A stretch of 64,000 bases of DNA. Source: Allomesorhizobium camelthorni (GTDB lineage Bacteria; Pseudomonadota; Alphaproteobacteria; Rhizobiales; Rhizobiaceae). Made by a program: the position numbers and the translations under genes. The DNA is taken from positions 186,001 through 250,000 of the forward strand of contig NZ_JAAKZF010000001.1 of the NCBI RefSeq assembly GCF_011045125.1, in the 5' to 3' direction. Below are positions 37,910 through 48,318 of this stretch, in pieces; the stretch's first letter is position 1; each line of letters begins with the position of its first letter. The notes beneath the pieces were generated by a model that did no database searches, had not been told where the DNA came from, and saw only the letters and a list, made by a program, of their open reading frames with translations.

Positions 37910-38672
37910 CGCGGTGATCCTTCCTTGAGATCGGGGTTCAGCCGAAACGGGCACGCGCGGAAAGCCCGGACGCAGCCGCTTCTCGTTTCAAGGACGAACG
38001 ACAAGGCGGCCTCCCGACAAATGCGACGATTTTCTTTGCCACGCGGCAGGGAGTCCGCTGGGCTGCGTGGATAAATCCACCTCCATTCTGGCCAGCGCGA
38101 AGAAATTTATCTTGAGAGATCAATGACATGTGAAATTATGGGAGAAACTTTTGTTCACACCCCTAGCGCTTCCCGCATAGTTATCGGCAGTTTCTCCCGC
38201 GGGAACACCGGTCGCGACGGTGATCTGTGGGGAGTAACCGGCGCCTCCGTCCTGCCGCCAACGTAGCGGCAGGCCTGGGCAGGTTCCGTCCAAGGGTTCC
38301 CGCCGGGGCACTACGGTCCCGGAGTGCTGGACGAGCACATAGGGCGGCCCGGGATTAGGTGGCCGTAAGCAGCTTCGGCCGCCGCCACCGTGAAGCCGAC
38401 TGCCGATGAGGCAACTGGCTTCAGTCCCGGCAAACCGCACAGCGGAACGGACGGAAACGACAAAGCGCCGGCGGGGTGCGAGGACCGCGCCACGTTACTT
38501 TACTTTAGGAAGGCTCGGCCTCGCGCCCCGCTTCCCGACTACTCCTTCGACCTCATCCTGAGCGTGTCGAAGGGTCGAAGGGCTCTTTCAGAGGCCAGAC
38601 GCGAGAGCGGGTGTGGCAATGAGAAAGTGCGCCGGCGCTTTCCCTTCGTGGGGAGGGCGATCCCGCCGGCCG
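37910..38672. other. Gene-free, hairpin-rich 760-bp interval with a REP element
   Basis: No open frame here looks like a protein. Several hairpins stand out: CCTGCCGC/GCGGCAGG (38251-38273), GTGCT/AGCAC (38324-38338), and an imperfect GAAGCC...GGCTTC stem at 38391-38424. At about 38543-38580 is a copy of the widespread REP-like sequence with TCATCCTGAGCGTGTCGAAGG. I could not match the 38150-38500 part to tmRNA, RNase P RNA, SRP RNA, 6S RNA or a known riboswitch from memory. Either a decayed gene or an unannotated structured RNA is possible. Confidence 0.45.
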
Positions 38673-39080
38673 CTACCCCAGATGAACGTCGCGCCCGGAG
38701 GCGCGCAGAGACACCGAGAATCCCGCCAGCACGTCGACCAGGGTGATCACCATCAATGTGAAGAACACCGGATGGGCCGCGCCTTTGACCAGCAGAAACT
38801 CGACCAGGAAAGCCACGAAGACGAAGGTGGAAAGCAGATGGTCGACCACCGAGGCGTTCGACGTGCGCGTCGATTTCACGATCTCGACGAACAGCAGCAG
38901 GAGCGCGGCCACGATCAGCGAAATCCCGAGCGTCATCGAGAACACGCCGCCGGACATCATGGTGAACGAGAATATCTCCGTCGCCCAGGGATCGCCTTCC
39001 GGACCATCACCGAAGAAGCCGGCGAGGCCCATATTGTAGAGGATGAACGGCACGATCAGCAGCGGAATGCTCGAAAGCAT
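38673..39080 (-). CDS. Conserved small membrane protein, four segments
   Basis: 135 residues with four hydrophobic segments (about 3-20, 38-64, 80-99 and 104-124). Between the first two is GDGPEGDPWATEIF. The sequence is of the kind conserved as hypothetical membrane protein in Rhizobiales near rpmF. No catalytic motif is seen, so no function is given. Confidence 0.7.
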   Translation of the reverse strand: MLSSIPLLIVPFILYNMGLAGFFGDGPEGDPWATEIFSFTMMSGGVFSMTLGISLIVAALLLLFVEIVKSTRTSNASVVDHLLSTFVFVAFLVEFLLVKGAAHPVFFTLMVITLVDVLAGFSVSLRASGRDVHLG

Positions 39081-39210
39081 TGGAATCTCCCATCTCGCAC
39101 GATCCCGAAAAGTTGCAGACTTTTCGGATCAGATCATGCGCACGACACTGGATGACGGCCTATTGAAGACGGGATTTTGCCGCGTCAAGCAATCGGCGCC
39201 GCCGCAAATG

Positions 39211-39235
39211 AAAAGGACCGGCGCTTGGCCGGTCC
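39211..39235 (-). terminator. Intrinsic terminator of rpmF
   Basis: On the minus strand GGACCGGC and GCCGGTCC pair around a five-base loop and are followed by TTTTCATTT. It lies about 30 bp past the rpmF stop. Confidence 0.8.
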
Positions 39236-39265
39236 TCGTTCATTAGGCGTTAAACGCAGTAGCGC

Positions 39266-39448
39266 TCAGCTTTCCTTCGGCGTCAGCACCTGGCGGCCGC
39301 GATACATGCCGGTCTTCAAGTCGATGTGATGCGGGCGGCGCATCTCGCCGGAATTCTTGTCCTCGACATAGGTCGGGGCCTTCAGCGCATCGGCCGAACG
39401 GCGCATGCCGCGCTTGGACGGCGAAGTTTTTCGTTTTGGCACAGCCAT
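39266..39448 (-). CDS. rpmF: 50S ribosomal protein L32 (bL32)
   Basis: 60 residues, starting [18 protein letters not shown], the standard L32 N-terminus; the frame open to 39544 is not used. [16 protein letters not shown] is the alphaproteobacterial C-terminus. It lacks the four zinc-binding cysteines present in some L32 forms, normal for this group. Closed by a terminator at 39211. The neighbouring upstream gene mtgA is read in the same direction 189 bp before. Confidence 0.95.
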   Translation of the reverse strand: MAVPKRKTSPSKRGMRRSADALKAPTYVEDKNSGEMRRPHHIDLKTGMYRGRQVLTPKES

Positions 39449-39636
39449 GGAATTGCTCCATCTATCGGTAAAGGCCCGGCATGCTCTCGTTGAAGAGCCG
39501 TGCGATCCGGACCGGAATCTGAGAAAGTCGGCGAGCCTATACACGGCAAAGCCGCGATTGACCAGCCCGCCGCGAAATTTTTTGGATGATGCGGCGCTAT
39601 GCCCGCCGATCCGTCAGCGGCGCTCCCGGGTAAGGC

Positions 39637-40344
39637 CTATTCGAGGCAACGCACATAGCCGCCGGACTTCGCCGCCCGCCGCTGGATCGTGCTGGCGAGC
39701 CGCTTCAGGCCGGGGCCTGGCCTGGCCGGGTCGCGGGCGGCCGGATTGGGCAGCGTCACCGCCAGCAGGGCTGCCTGGCGCGGCGTCAGCTCGCTGGCCG
39801 AAACGCCGAAATGGTGCTGCGCGGCGGCCTCTATACCGTAGACGTTCGGCGCCCATTCCGCGATGTTCAGGTAGATTTCCATGATCCGCCACTTGGGCAT
39901 CACGATGTCGAAATAGACCGCCAGCGGCAGTTCGAGCGCCTTTCGCACTACCGAGCGGCCGTTCCACAGATAGAGGTTCTTCACCGTCTGCATCGGGATC
40001 GTGGAAGCGCCGCGCGTGGCCTCGCCGGCCAGCGCATCGTCGAGCACCACCTTCAATTCGCCGAGGTCGATGCCGTGATGCCCGCAAAACTGTCCGTCCT
40101 CCGACATGATGACGGAATGGGCGAGCACGGGCGTGATGTCTTCAAGCGGTACCCAGCGCCGGTCGTAGCCCGAAAACGTCGCCAGATCCTTGAGCATCAG
40201 CGTCGAGACCGGATGCACGAAGGGCAGGAGATAAACGAATGTCAGGACCACCGGCAGAAGCGCGAGCACGATCGCGCCCGTCACGGCGCGGCGAACCCAC
40301 AGGCCTGTCGTGGCGCGCGATCTTCGTCTCCGCTTCGGCGCCAT
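39637..40344 (-). CDS. mtgA: Monofunctional peptidoglycan transglycosylase
   Basis: 235 residues from ATG 40344, six bases past GAGAGG; a TTG at 40386 is the alternative. A basic N-terminus (APKRRRRSR) is followed by one membrane anchor ([23 protein letters not shown]). GT51 motifs: [15 protein letters not shown] with the first catalytic Glu, [13 protein letters not shown], and [15 protein letters not shown] with the second Glu. Polymerises lipid II into glycan strands and has no transpeptidase domain. The rpmF-mtgA-ispA neighbourhood is usual in rhizobia. Confidence 0.94.
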   Translation of the reverse strand: MAPKRRRRSRATTGLWVRRAVTGAIVLALLPVVLTFVYLLPFVHPVSTLMLKDLATFSGYDRRWVPLEDITPVLAHSVIMSEDGQFCGHHGIDLGELKVVLDDALAGEATRGASTIPMQTVKNLYLWNGRSVVRKALELPLAVYFDIVMPKWRIMEIYLNIAEWAPNVYGIEAAAQHHFGVSASELTPRQAALLAVTLPNPAARDPARPGPGLKRLASTIQRRAAKSGGYVRCLE

Positions 40345-40515
40345 CGCCAGCCTCTCGGTCTCGGGATCGACTATCGGTTCGTCCAAGCCGCCTGCCTCTG
40401 CCTCTCTCTTGCACCCGGCATAATGGTGCTTGGCCTCCCGCGCAATGTCCGAGCCGGCAACAGGCGCGATTGCGGACGCTTGACCGGGTGCACGATTGCC
40501 GTAAACGGTCGAATC

Positions 40516-41445
40516 ATGACGATTTCAGCCGATTTGCCGTTCGAGGCCATTCTCGAAGCGCGCGCCGAAGCGGTCGAGGCGCTGTTGCGGCGGCTGCTCG
40601 ACGACCGCGCCCGCAGCGGCGAGATCGCGCGGCCGGCCGGCCTGATGGCGGCGATGCGGCACGGCGTGCTCAATGGCGGCAAGCGGCTGCGTCCTTTCCT
40701 GATGCTGGAAAGCGCTGCCCTCTTCGATCCCGAATCCGACAGCGATGCCGCGCTGCGGGCCGCCGCGGCGCTGGAATGCGTGCATTGCTACTCGCTGATC
40801 CATGACGATCTCCCGGCGATGGACGATGACGATCTGCGCCGCGGCCAGCCGACCGTCCACAGGGCCTTCGACGAGGCGACCGCCATCCTCGCGGGCGACG
40901 GCCTGCTGACGCTGGCCTTCGACATACTGGCCGATGACACAGCGGCCGAACCGCTTTCGGCGCAGACGCGGCTCGACCTTGTCCTTGGCCTTGCGCGCGC
41001 CGCAGGCGCCGGCGGCATGGTCGGAGGACAGGCGCTCGACCTGCAGGCGGAGCGCACGCCGCCGGACGAGACCGGCATCATCACGCTGCAGGCGATGAAG
41101 ACCGGCGCATTGATCCGCTTTGCCTGCGAGGCCGGCGCGATCGTCGGCGGCGCGCCGGCGCCCGATCGCGAACGCCTGGCCGAATTCGGCTCGGCCATCG
41201 GACTGGCCTTCCAGCTTGCCGACGATCTCCTCGACCTCACCGCCAATGCCGAGACCATGGGCAAGGCGACGGGCAAGGACCAGGCGGCGGGCAAGGCGAC
41301 GCTGGCGGCGCTACACGGTGTGGAATGGGCACGCAGCCAGCTTTCCGGCCTGATCGAACAGGCCCATGCGATACTGGAACCCTATGGCGAGCGTGCCGCG
41401 GTTCTGAAGTCGGCCGCAAGCTTCATAGCCGACCGGCGCAACTGA
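40516..41445 (+). CDS. ispA: Farnesyl diphosphate synthase (polyprenyl synthetase)
   Basis: 309 residues from ATG 40516; the frame is open far upstream but that part is antisense to mtgA. First Asp-rich motif [17 protein letters not shown], second LADDLLD, plus [19 protein letters not shown] and KTGALI, all typical of the IspA/GGPP group. Makes C15 diphosphate from IPP and GPP for quinones, undecaprenyl carrier and hopanoids. ispG, of the same isoprenoid pathway, is at 44816 on the other strand. Confidence 0.94.
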   Translation: MTISADLPFEAILEARAEAVEALLRRLLDDRARSGEIARPAGLMAAMRHGVLNGGKRLRPFLMLESAALFDPESDSDAALRAAAALECVHCYSLIHDDLPAMDDDDLRRGQPTVHRAFDEATAILAGDGLLTLAFDILADDTAAEPLSAQTRLDLVLGLARAAGAGGMVGGQALDLQAERTPPDETGIITLQAMKTGALIRFACEAGAIVGGAPAPDRERLAEFGSAIGLAFQLADDLLDLTANAETMGKATGKDQAAGKATLAALHGVEWARSQLSGLIEQAHAILEPYGERAAVLKSAASFIADRRN

Positions 41446-41581
41446 CCGGCCTTTCCATCGCGCCATTACTTTCGGCTGCACGGGAAATAGTAGCCCAAAG
41501 CCTTGCGCTTGAACGTTTCTTTAATGGTAATGAGGCGTAATCCGGATCTGTAAAATTTTGCGTATGTGTCCGGAGAGTGCG

Positions 41582-43918
41582 TTGCCTGACTATTCATCGT
41601 TTATCCGGTCGATCCGGATCCGGTATCTTTCCGGGCTGCTTGCCTTCGCGCTGACCTCCGGCGCGATCATGTATGCGCTGAACGGCGTCAACGCCTTCCG
41701 GCACGATATAGACGAGATCAACGAGCAGATGGTCTCGCTCGCACGCGATCTGCGCAACGCCACCAACTTCGCCGAGACGACCACCACGGCATGGCGCGCC
41801 GAGACGCGCGACGCGCTCAAATCGGCCGCTCGCGGCCATGCTGAGCGCCTCAATTCCAGCATCGAGACGCTCACCGCGGCCGTTTCAAACGTCAGGTCGC
41901 GCTTGTCCAAGAAGACCGCGGACGAACTCGATTCCGCCTCCGTTAATGGCGACCTGTTCTGGTCGGCCCGCGATATGGTTCGCAATCTGGATGTGCTGGC
42001 CACGGCCCAGGCCCCGAATGAGGCCGCCAATCGCGAAATCGACAACCAGAACAAGTTTTTTGCCCAGCCGTCGCTGATCCGGGCAGGGACAGCGCTGGAC
42101 GCCGAACACGAGCTGGTCGAGGCGCGCGGCAACAGGCTGCTGCTTTGGGCGAGCACCGCATTGCTGGCTGTGCTCGCGAGCGTCGCCATCTGGATATTCC
42201 GTCCGATGGAAAAGGCTATCCGCCGAGCTTTCGCCCAATCCTCGGAATCGCTGTTCAAGGCCGAGGCGGCCGACCGCGCCAAATCCGAATTCCTGGCCAA
42301 TATGAGCCACGAGATCCGTACGCCGATGAACGGCGTGCTCGGCATGGCCGAACTGTTGGCCAAGACCGAACTCACGCCGCGCCAGAAGACATTCACCGAG
42401 GTCATCGTCAAATCCGGCAATGCGCTGATCACCATCATCAACGACATTCTCGATTTCTCGAAGATCAACGCCGGCCAACTGACGCTCGATCCGGCACCGT
42501 TCCGGCTGGCCGAGGCGGTCGAGGATGTGGCCACGCTGATGTCGGCCCGCGTCGCCGAGAAGAACCTCGAACTGATCGTCCGTGTCGATCCGCGCCTGCC
42601 CAGCGACCTTGTGGGTGACGTCGGCCGCTTCCGCCAGATCGTCACCAACATGGTCGGCAATGCGGTGAAGTTCACCGAAAAAGGCCACGTCCTGATCGAC
42701 GTCTCCGGCGAGGTGGTCGACGAGACGGTCCAGCTCAAGGTTCGCGTCGAGGATACCGGCATCGGCATACCGGCCGACAAGCTCCAGACCGTGTTCGAGA
42801 AATTCGCGCAGGTCGACGGTTCGTCGACCCGCCGCCATGAAGGCACCGGGCTCGGGCTGGCGATCGCCGCGCGGCTGGTCGACCTGATGGGCGGCACGAT
42901 CGGCATCGAGAGCGAGGTCGGCCGCGGCTCGGTGTTCTGGTTCGCCGTGCCGCTGCCGGCGCATGCGGCAGGCACGAAGAACGAGATCGTTCCGGTCGAC
43001 GTCACCGGCGCGCGCGTTCTGGTTATCGACGACAATCCGGTCAACCGAGAGATTCTGCTCGAGCAGTTGAGAAGCTGGGGTTTCGACTGCGCGGCTGCTG
43101 AAAGCGGCGCCGTGGGCCTCGCCTTCCTCGACCGCGCCAGTCAGCTCGGAGCGGCGATCGACTGCATCATCCTCGACTACCAGATGCCCGGCATGAGCGG
43201 CGCGGACGTCGCCAAGGCGATAAGCTCCGACGTTCGGCTTTCCAGCATTCCCGTGGTGCTCTTGACCTCGGTCGACCATATCGATTTCGGCCGGCTGGTC
43301 GTCGAATACGGTATCGCCGCGCATCTCACCAAGCCCGCCCGCTCGGCCATGCTTCTCGGCACGGTGATTGCGGTGATCCAGCGCGCCCGCACCAATGTCG
43401 GCAAGGCGCATTTCGTCCGCGAGCCCGTACAGCAGTTGCAGAACGCCGTCGCGTCGGCCTTCACAGCGCTGCGTGGCGGGCCGGCCGCCAGTTCCGAACG
43501 CGATGCCGCCCTATCGGGCAATGCGCCGCTCGACATTCTGGTCGCCGAGGACAATGAGGTGAACCAGATGGTGTTCGGGCAGATCCTCTCCGGCCTCGGC
43601 CTCTCCTACCGCATCGCCGCCAATGGCCGCACCGCCGTCGAGATGCACCGTTCGCTGCAGCCGAAGCTGATCCTTATGGACGTCTCGATGCCGGAAATGA
43701 ACGGCTACGAGGCCGCTTGCGCCATCCGGGAGTTCGAGAAATCCACCGGCGCGCACATCCCGATCATCGGCGTCACCGCGCATGCGCTGAAGGGCGACCG
43801 CGAGAAGTGCCTGGAAGCCGGCATGGACGACTACATCCCGAAGCCGGTCTCGCCCGACCGCCTCGGCGCCAAGATCGGCTCGTGGCTCAGCGAGACCGCG
43901 CTGGCGAAAACGGCTTAG
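41582..43918 (+). CDS. Hybrid sensor histidine kinase with two receiver domains
   Basis: 778 residues if started at TTG 41582, which has GGAG six bases before it; ATG 41564 lacks a ribosome site. Two membrane segments (near residues 18-36 and 186-206) flank a helical periplasmic sensor of about 150 residues. HisKA has the phospho-accepting H243 in [12 protein letters not shown]; HATPase_c has NAVKFT, DTGIGIP and GTGLGLAI. The first receiver has IDDN and the Asp in LDYQMPG, the second AEDN and [13 protein letters not shown]. There is no HPt domain, so a separate phosphotransfer protein is needed. Ligand and output are unknown. Confidence 0.92.
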   Translation: MPDYSSFIRSIRIRYLSGLLAFALTSGAIMYALNGVNAFRHDIDEINEQMVSLARDLRNATNFAETTTTAWRAETRDALKSAARGHAERLNSSIETLTAAVSNVRSRLSKKTADELDSASVNGDLFWSARDMVRNLDVLATAQAPNEAANREIDNQNKFFAQPSLIRAGTALDAEHELVEARGNRLLLWASTALLAVLASVAIWIFRPMEKAIRRAFAQSSESLFKAEAADRAKSEFLANMSHEIRTPMNGVLGMAELLAKTELTPRQKTFTEVIVKSGNALITIINDILDFSKINAGQLTLDPAPFRLAEAVEDVATLMSARVAEKNLELIVRVDPRLPSDLVGDVGRFRQIVTNMVGNAVKFTEKGHVLIDVSGEVVDETVQLKVRVEDTGIGIPADKLQTVFEKFAQVDGSSTRRHEGTGLGLAIAARLVDLMGGTIGIESEVGRGSVFWFAVPLPAHAAGTKNEIVPVDVTGARVLVIDDNPVNREILLEQLRSWGFDCAAAESGAVGLAFLDRASQLGAAIDCIILDYQMPGMSGADVAKAISSDVRLSSIPVVLLTSVDHIDFGRLVVEYGIAAHLTKPARSAMLLGTVIAVIQRARTNVGKAHFVREPVQQLQNAVASAFTALRGGPAASSERDAALSGNAPLDILVAEDNEVNQMVFGQILSGLGLSYRIAANGRTAVEMHRSLQPKLILMDVSMPEMNGYEAACAIREFEKSTGAHIPIIGVTAHALKGDREKCLEAGMDDYIPKPVSPDRLGAKIGSWLSETALAKTA

Positions 43919-43948
43919 TTTCAATGGCTTGCGAAGAGGCCGCCGGCT

Positions 43949-44812
43949 CTACCGGTTCCTCACCACGATACATGATCCGCCGGCGCCGCGCAGTTGCTGG
44001 CAGATGATGTCGGCATTGGCGCGGTTGTCGACGCCGATCCTCACGGCATAGATGCCGCGGCGGCCGATCGGCGTGCGCACGCGGCTAACGACCGGCTCGT
44101 AGTCGGCGAGCAGCGCGGAAAACCGCCCTTTCAGGCGCTGCCACTGCTTTATCGCGGCTGCGCGGCGGAAATTTCCCGCCACCTGGACGCCCCAGGGCTT
44201 GATGTTGACCGTCGCCATGGCGGTGACTGTGGATTGAATCACCGGCAGACGCCTGCATGCATCGCGAAAAGATTTTTTCGGATCAATGGGTTGAACGTTT
44301 CCGACGTAGCCGGTCTCGGAAAATTTGTACACAAAGTCGCCCATGATGTCGAAAACGTAGTCTTCGGTCTCGATCGGCAGGAATCCTCCGGAGTTTAGCC
44401 AGCGCGAGACGCGGTTCTCGCCGGCATTGTAGGCGGCCGCCGCGAGCCCGAGATTTCCGAAGCCCGATTTCAACTCGCCGAGGTATCGTGCGGAGGCCGG
44501 TATCGCCTTCTCGATGTCGAAGCTGTCGTCGAGCCCGCGCAGCGCAGCCGTGCCCGGCATGAACTGCGCGATGCCTTCGGCGCCGGCCGGGCTGACCGCG
44601 TTGGGGTCGAACCTGCTCTCCTTCCAGATCAGCCGCGCAAAAAAATCCTTGGGAAGGTTGTTACGCTCGGCATGGGTTTCGATCAGGTCGCAGACCCGGT
44701 CGATCGTAACAGGCGGTGGGCCGAGCGCCGATGACGGCTCGGCCCCAGCCGGAGCGCCGGCCGCAAGAACTGCCGTGTAGGCCAGGCACAGCTTTCGCCG
44801 GGCGACCCGCAT
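43949..44812 (-). CDS. Lytic transglycosylase with C-terminal SPOR-like region
   Basis: 287 residues with a signal peptide (LCLAYTAVLAAGAPAGA). The SLT domain has the catalytic Glu in IWKESRFDP, then SPAGAEGIAQFMPGTA and AAAYNAGENRV, all conserved in family 1 lytic transglycosylases. The last 70 residues (PWGVQVAGNF, ALLADYEPVV, YAVRIGVDNRANAD) look like a SPOR domain, which targets denuded glycan at the septum. Three bases downstream of ispG, so probably co-transcribed. Confidence 0.9.
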   Translation of the reverse strand: MRVARRKLCLAYTAVLAAGAPAGAEPSSALGPPPVTIDRVCDLIETHAERNNLPKDFFARLIWKESRFDPNAVSPAGAEGIAQFMPGTAALRGLDDSFDIEKAIPASARYLGELKSGFGNLGLAAAAYNAGENRVSRWLNSGGFLPIETEDYVFDIMGDFVYKFSETGYVGNVQPIDPKKSFRDACRRLPVIQSTVTAMATVNIKPWGVQVAGNFRRAAAIKQWQRLKGRFSALLADYEPVVSRVRTPIGRRGIYAVRIGVDNRANADIICQQLRGAGGSCIVVRNR

Positions 44813-44815
44813 CTT

Positions 44816-46069
44816 CTATTCCGCCGCGGCCTTGCCGCCGCGGCCGAAGCGCTGCTCGATATAGTCAGCGACCATCTTTTCGAATTCTTCGGCGATATCG
44901 GGGCCGCGCAGCGTGGCGGCCTTCTTGCCATCGATGAACACCGGGGCGGTCGGCATCTCGCCCGTGCCGGGCAAGGAGATGCCGATGTCGGCGTGTTTGG
45001 ATTCTCCCGGCCCGTTGACGATGCAGCCCATCACCGCGACCTTCAACTCCTCGACGCCCGGATATTTCTCGCGCCAAAGAGGCATGTTCTTGCGCAGATC
45101 CGCCTGGATGTTCTGCGCCAGTTCCTGGAACACGGTCGAGGTGGTGCGGCCGCAGCCGGGGCAGGCCGCCACTGTCGGCACGAACTGGCGAAAGCCCATG
45201 GTCTGCAGAAGTTCCTGCGCCACCTGCACCTCGCGGGTGCGGTCGCCGTTCGGTTCGGGCGTCAGCGAGACGCGGATCGTGTCGCCGATGCCCTGCTGCA
45301 GCAATATGCCCATGGCCGCCGAAGAGGCGACGATGCCCTTGGAGCCCATGCCGGCCTCGGTAAGGCCGAGATGCAGCGCATGGTCGGAGCGCTTCGCCAG
45401 TTCGGTGTAGACTGCGATCAGATCCTGCACCTGGCTGACCTTGGCCGACAGGATGATCTTGTCGCGAGAAAGCCCGATCTCCTCGGCCGCGTGTGCGGAA
45501 AGCAGCGCCGACTGCACGATCGCCTCTCGCGTCACCTCCTGCGCGGTCAGCGGCGAGCCCTCCTTATGGTTCTCGTCCATCAGCCGGGTCAGAAGGTCGG
45601 CGTCGAGCGAACCCCAATTGACGCCGATGCGCACCGGCTTGTTGTAGCGGATCGCCATTTCGACGATGGCGCCGAACTGCTTGTCCTTCTTTTCCTTGAA
45701 GCCGACATTGCCCGGGTTGATGCGGTACTTGGCCAGCGCCTCGGCGCATTCGGGGTGATCGGCAAGCAGGCGGTGCCCGATATAGTGGAAATCGCCGACC
45801 AGCGGCACGTTGACGCCGAGCCGATCGAGCCGCTCGCGAATGCCCGGCACCGCGGCGGCGGCCTCGTCGCGGTCGACGGTGATGCGCACGATCTCGGAGC
45901 CGGCGCGGTGCAGCGCCGCGACCTGGCGAACCGTCTGGTCGACATCGGCTGTATCGGTATTGGTCATCGACTGGACGACGACCGGCGCACCGCCGCCGAC
46001 GATCACGCCGCCGACATCGACGCCGACCGATTTGCGGCGGGCAAAGGGGGCGGAAAAATACCCGGTCAT
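44816..46069 (-). CDS. ispG: 4-hydroxy-3-methylbut-2-enyl diphosphate synthase
   Basis: 417 residues. N-terminal TIM barrel with [16 protein letters not shown] and [11 protein letters not shown]; the [4Fe-4S] site uses the two cysteines of ACPGCGR and one in [15 protein letters not shown]. Penultimate step of the MEP pathway for isoprenoids, reducing MEcPP to HMBPP. The lytic transglycosylase gene follows after three bases. Confidence 0.96.
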   Translation of the reverse strand: MTGYFSAPFARRKSVGVDVGGVIVGGGAPVVVQSMTNTDTADVDQTVRQVAALHRAGSEIVRITVDRDEAAAAVPGIRERLDRLGVNVPLVGDFHYIGHRLLADHPECAEALAKYRINPGNVGFKEKKDKQFGAIVEMAIRYNKPVRIGVNWGSLDADLLTRLMDENHKEGSPLTAQEVTREAIVQSALLSAHAAEEIGLSRDKIILSAKVSQVQDLIAVYTELAKRSDHALHLGLTEAGMGSKGIVASSAAMGILLQQGIGDTIRVSLTPEPNGDRTREVQVAQELLQTMGFRQFVPTVAACPGCGRTTSTVFQELAQNIQADLRKNMPLWREKYPGVEELKVAVMGCIVNGPGESKHADIGISLPGTGEMPTAPVFIDGKKAATLRGPDIAEEFEKMVADYIEQRFGRGGKAAAE

Positions 46070-46151
46070 TTGGCCGGCCTCTTAAGCGAAAAATTCCGCC
46101 ATGAGGTGGAGGACGGCGCTCATTATGTCAATGGCGAAGTAGCTTTGCAGG

Positions 46152-47102
46152 TCAGAGCGCGAGGTCCCAGGTCTGGCCGACAAGGTCCTTGCCGAAGGAA
46201 TGGTGGCGCTCTTCCCCGGTCAATTGGAAGCCTGCCGCCTGATAGATGCGGCGCGCCGAGACGAGCACATCGTTGGTCCAGAGCGTCAGGGTCTTGTAGC
46301 CTTTGGCGCGCGCGAATCCGATGCACTCGTCGACCAGCCGGCGACCGATGCCAAGACCCCGCGCCGAAGGCTCGACATAGAGCAGGCGCAATTTCGCCAC
46401 CTCGGCGGATTTGCGCATGAGAAAGACCGATCCGACCACTTCGCCCTCACGCTCCGCGATCCAGGCGTTCTCGTATTCCGGGTCGAACGACTTGACGAAG
46501 CCGGCGAGAATTTCGGCCGCCAGCGCCTCATAGCTTTCGTTCCAGCCATATTCCCGGGCGTAGAGGACACCCTGACGGTGGATGATCCAGCCGATATCGC
46601 CGACCTGTAGCGGCCGCAGGATGTAAGGCGTTGACGGTTCCCGATTTTGACCGAGCAGACGCTGCACCCTTTGCATGGCCGCAACAACGGCCTCGCGATG
46701 TTCGGCGGAAAGCCGGCCGAGCAGGCCCGCAACTTCTTCCCGCGACGCCCGGTCAAGGGGCTCGAATGCCTTGCGGCCGGCGTCCGTTATCGACAGCACG
46801 GACTGCCGCGCATCCGTCGGCGCCGGCGCCCTGGTCACAAACCCGCGGCTTTCGAATTTCTTCAGCAGGCGGCTGAGATAGCCGGCGTCCAGCCCCAGGT
46901 CGCGGCCGAGATCGGTTGCCGTCAGGCCGTTGCGGTGGGCGAGTTCGTAGAGCACCCGCGCTTCGGTCAGCGAAAAGGCGCTTTTGTGCAGCCGCTCCTC
47001 CAGCAGGCCGATCTGACGCGTGTAGAACCGGGTAAACGCCCGCACATCCGCGATCTGCTCTTTGGATGGCTGCTCTTTGGTCGGGATCGAAACTTCGGTC
47101 AT
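46152..47102 (-). CDS. MarR-type regulator fused to GNAT acetyltransferase
   Basis: 316 residues from ATG 47102. Residues about 20-150 are a MarR domain: LTEARVLYELAHRNGLTATDLGRDLGLDAGYLSRLLKKF is its helix-turn-helix region (key parts LTATDLG and YLSRLLKKFE) and TDARQSVLSITDAG the wing. Residues about 165-316 are GNAT: LYVEPSARGLGIGRRLVDE is the acetyl-CoA loop. MarR-GNAT fusions are a known class of stand-alone regulators. A 13-bp palindrome lies 39 bp upstream, suggesting autoregulation. Confidence 0.9.
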   Translation of the reverse strand: MTEVSIPTKEQPSKEQIADVRAFTRFYTRQIGLLEERLHKSAFSLTEARVLYELAHRNGLTATDLGRDLGLDAGYLSRLLKKFESRGFVTRAPAPTDARQSVLSITDAGRKAFEPLDRASREEVAGLLGRLSAEHREAVVAAMQRVQRLLGQNREPSTPYILRPLQVGDIGWIIHRQGVLYAREYGWNESYEALAAEILAGFVKSFDPEYENAWIAEREGEVVGSVFLMRKSAEVAKLRLLYVEPSARGLGIGRRLVDECIGFARAKGYKTLTLWTNDVLVSARRIYQAAGFQLTGEERHHSFGKDLVGQTWDLAL

Positions 47103-47140
47103 CGGAGCCTCCGCTGCTCCGATCAATGTCACGCAAACAG

Positions 47141-47153
47141 TTGACTGAGTCAA
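47141..47153. promoter_or_regulatory. Palindromic operator upstream of the MarR-GNAT gene
   Basis: TTGACT-G-AGTCAA, a perfect 13-bp inverted repeat. On the minus strand the TTGACT half can act as a -35 box, with TGACAT 16 bases further as a weak -10, so a bound regulator would cover the promoter. Lies in the 76-bp gap between the alcohol dehydrogenase stop and this gene. Confidence 0.6.
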
Positions 47154-47178
47154 GTAATTGCGCGGTGGCGTAGGCGGT

Positions 47179-48219
47179 TCAAAAACTTGTGACGACGCTG
47201 ATGCCGAGGCCTTCGAACCTGTCCATGGCCATCAGCGCTTCCGGCACTTCGGCGAGGCTGATCTTGTGGCCGACAAGTTTTTGCGGCGAAAGCTTGCCGG
47301 TCGCGATCATGTCCATCATCGCGCCGTAGCGGAACGCCTGCATACCGTGGCTGCCGAGGATTTCCAGTTCGAACGCGATCAACTTGCTCATCGGCACCTG
47401 CGCCCTGGCGTGGTCGCCCAGCATCAGTCCGACCTGAACGTGGCGACCGCGCCGGCGCAGATTGGAGATCGAGTTGTAGCAGGTCACGGGGTGGCCGAGC
47501 GCGTCGATGGAGACATGCGCGCCGCCCTTTGTGATCTGCTTGACCGCGCGGACGACATTTTCGGTTTTCGCGGCGTTGACAGTGGCTACCGCGCCCATTT
47601 GCCTGGCGAAATCGAGCTTCTCGTCGGTCAGGTCGATTGCGACGACATTGGCGCCCATCGCGGTGGCGATCATGATGGCGGACAGGCCCACGCCGCCGCA
47701 GCCATGCACCGCGACCCATTCGCCGGGTTTGGTCCGGCCCTGGTCGACTATGGCGCGGAAAGAGGTAACGAAGCGGCAGCCGAGCGCGGCCGCCGTGGCG
47801 AAATCGAGCTCCTCCGGCAGGCGGACGAGGTTGGTGTCGGCGAAGTCGAGCGCGACATATTCGGCGAAAGAGCCCCAGGCGCTGAAGCCGGGCTGAAACT
47901 GACGCTCGCAAACCTGGTGGTTGCCCGAATTGCACTCGAAGCAATGGCCGCAGCCGGCCACGAACGGCACGGTGACGCGGTCGCCGATCTTCCAGTTTTT
48001 TACGTGCGCGCCGACCGCCTGGACCGTGCCGGCAAGCTCGTGGCCGGGGACATGCGGCAGCGTGATGTCGGGGTCGTGCCCCATCCAGCCATGCCAGTCG
48101 CTGCGGCAAAGCCCGGTCGCCTCGACCTTTACCACCACGCCGTCCGGCGTCGGCGTGGGATCGGGGACGTTCCGGATGGCGGGCGGCGTGCCGAACTGCT
48201 CGAAGACCACGGCTTTCAT
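47179..48219 (-). CDS. Zinc-dependent alcohol dehydrogenase family protein
   Basis: 346 residues from ATG 48219 ([10 protein letters not shown]). Catalytic zinc ligands: Cys in GLCRSDWHG, the GHE of VPGHELAG. Structural zinc loop: [15 protein letters not shown], with its four cysteines. Cofactor motif [13 protein letters not shown]. Resembles MDR enzymes of the alcohol dehydrogenase class with unknown substrate. It is upstream of the MarR-GNAT gene on the same strand, so the regulator may control it too. Confidence 0.88.
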   Translation of the reverse strand: MKAVVFEQFGTPPAIRNVPDPTPTPDGVVVKVEATGLCRSDWHGWMGHDPDITLPHVPGHELAGTVQAVGAHVKNWKIGDRVTVPFVAGCGHCFECNSGNHQVCERQFQPGFSAWGSFAEYVALDFADTNLVRLPEELDFATAAALGCRFVTSFRAIVDQGRTKPGEWVAVHGCGGVGLSAIMIATAMGANVVAIDLTDEKLDFARQMGAVATVNAAKTENVVRAVKQITKGGAHVSIDALGHPVTCYNSISNLRRRGRHVQVGLMLGDHARAQVPMSKLIAFELEILGSHGMQAFRYGAMMDMIATGKLSPQKLVGHKISLAEVPEALMAMDRFEGLGISVVTSF

Positions 48220-48318
48220 GTGCTTGTTCCCGACTGGCGCGTTGGACAATAGCCGGTATATCGCCCGGAGCGCCGGGGCACAAATGTCCCAAGTTGACGG
48301 GAAAGAGCGGATCGATCG

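Noticed and set aside
38120-38746. Two open frames of about 106 and 118 codons in the gap after the VOC gene
   Set aside because: They overlap on opposite strands, lack ribosome sites and family features, and lie over hairpins and a REP element.
39811-40515. N-terminal extension of ispA by 235 codons
   Set aside because: This stretch is antisense to mtgA; ATG 40516 starts the normal FPP synthase.
41885-43411. A 508-codon minus-strand frame inside the histidine kinase gene
   Set aside because: Antisense to a complete HisKA/HATPase/receiver protein and of composition typical for shadow frames.
44993-46420. A 475-codon plus-strand frame opposite ispG and the MarR-GNAT gene
   Set aside because: Shadow of two recognised genes; no motif and no ribosome site.
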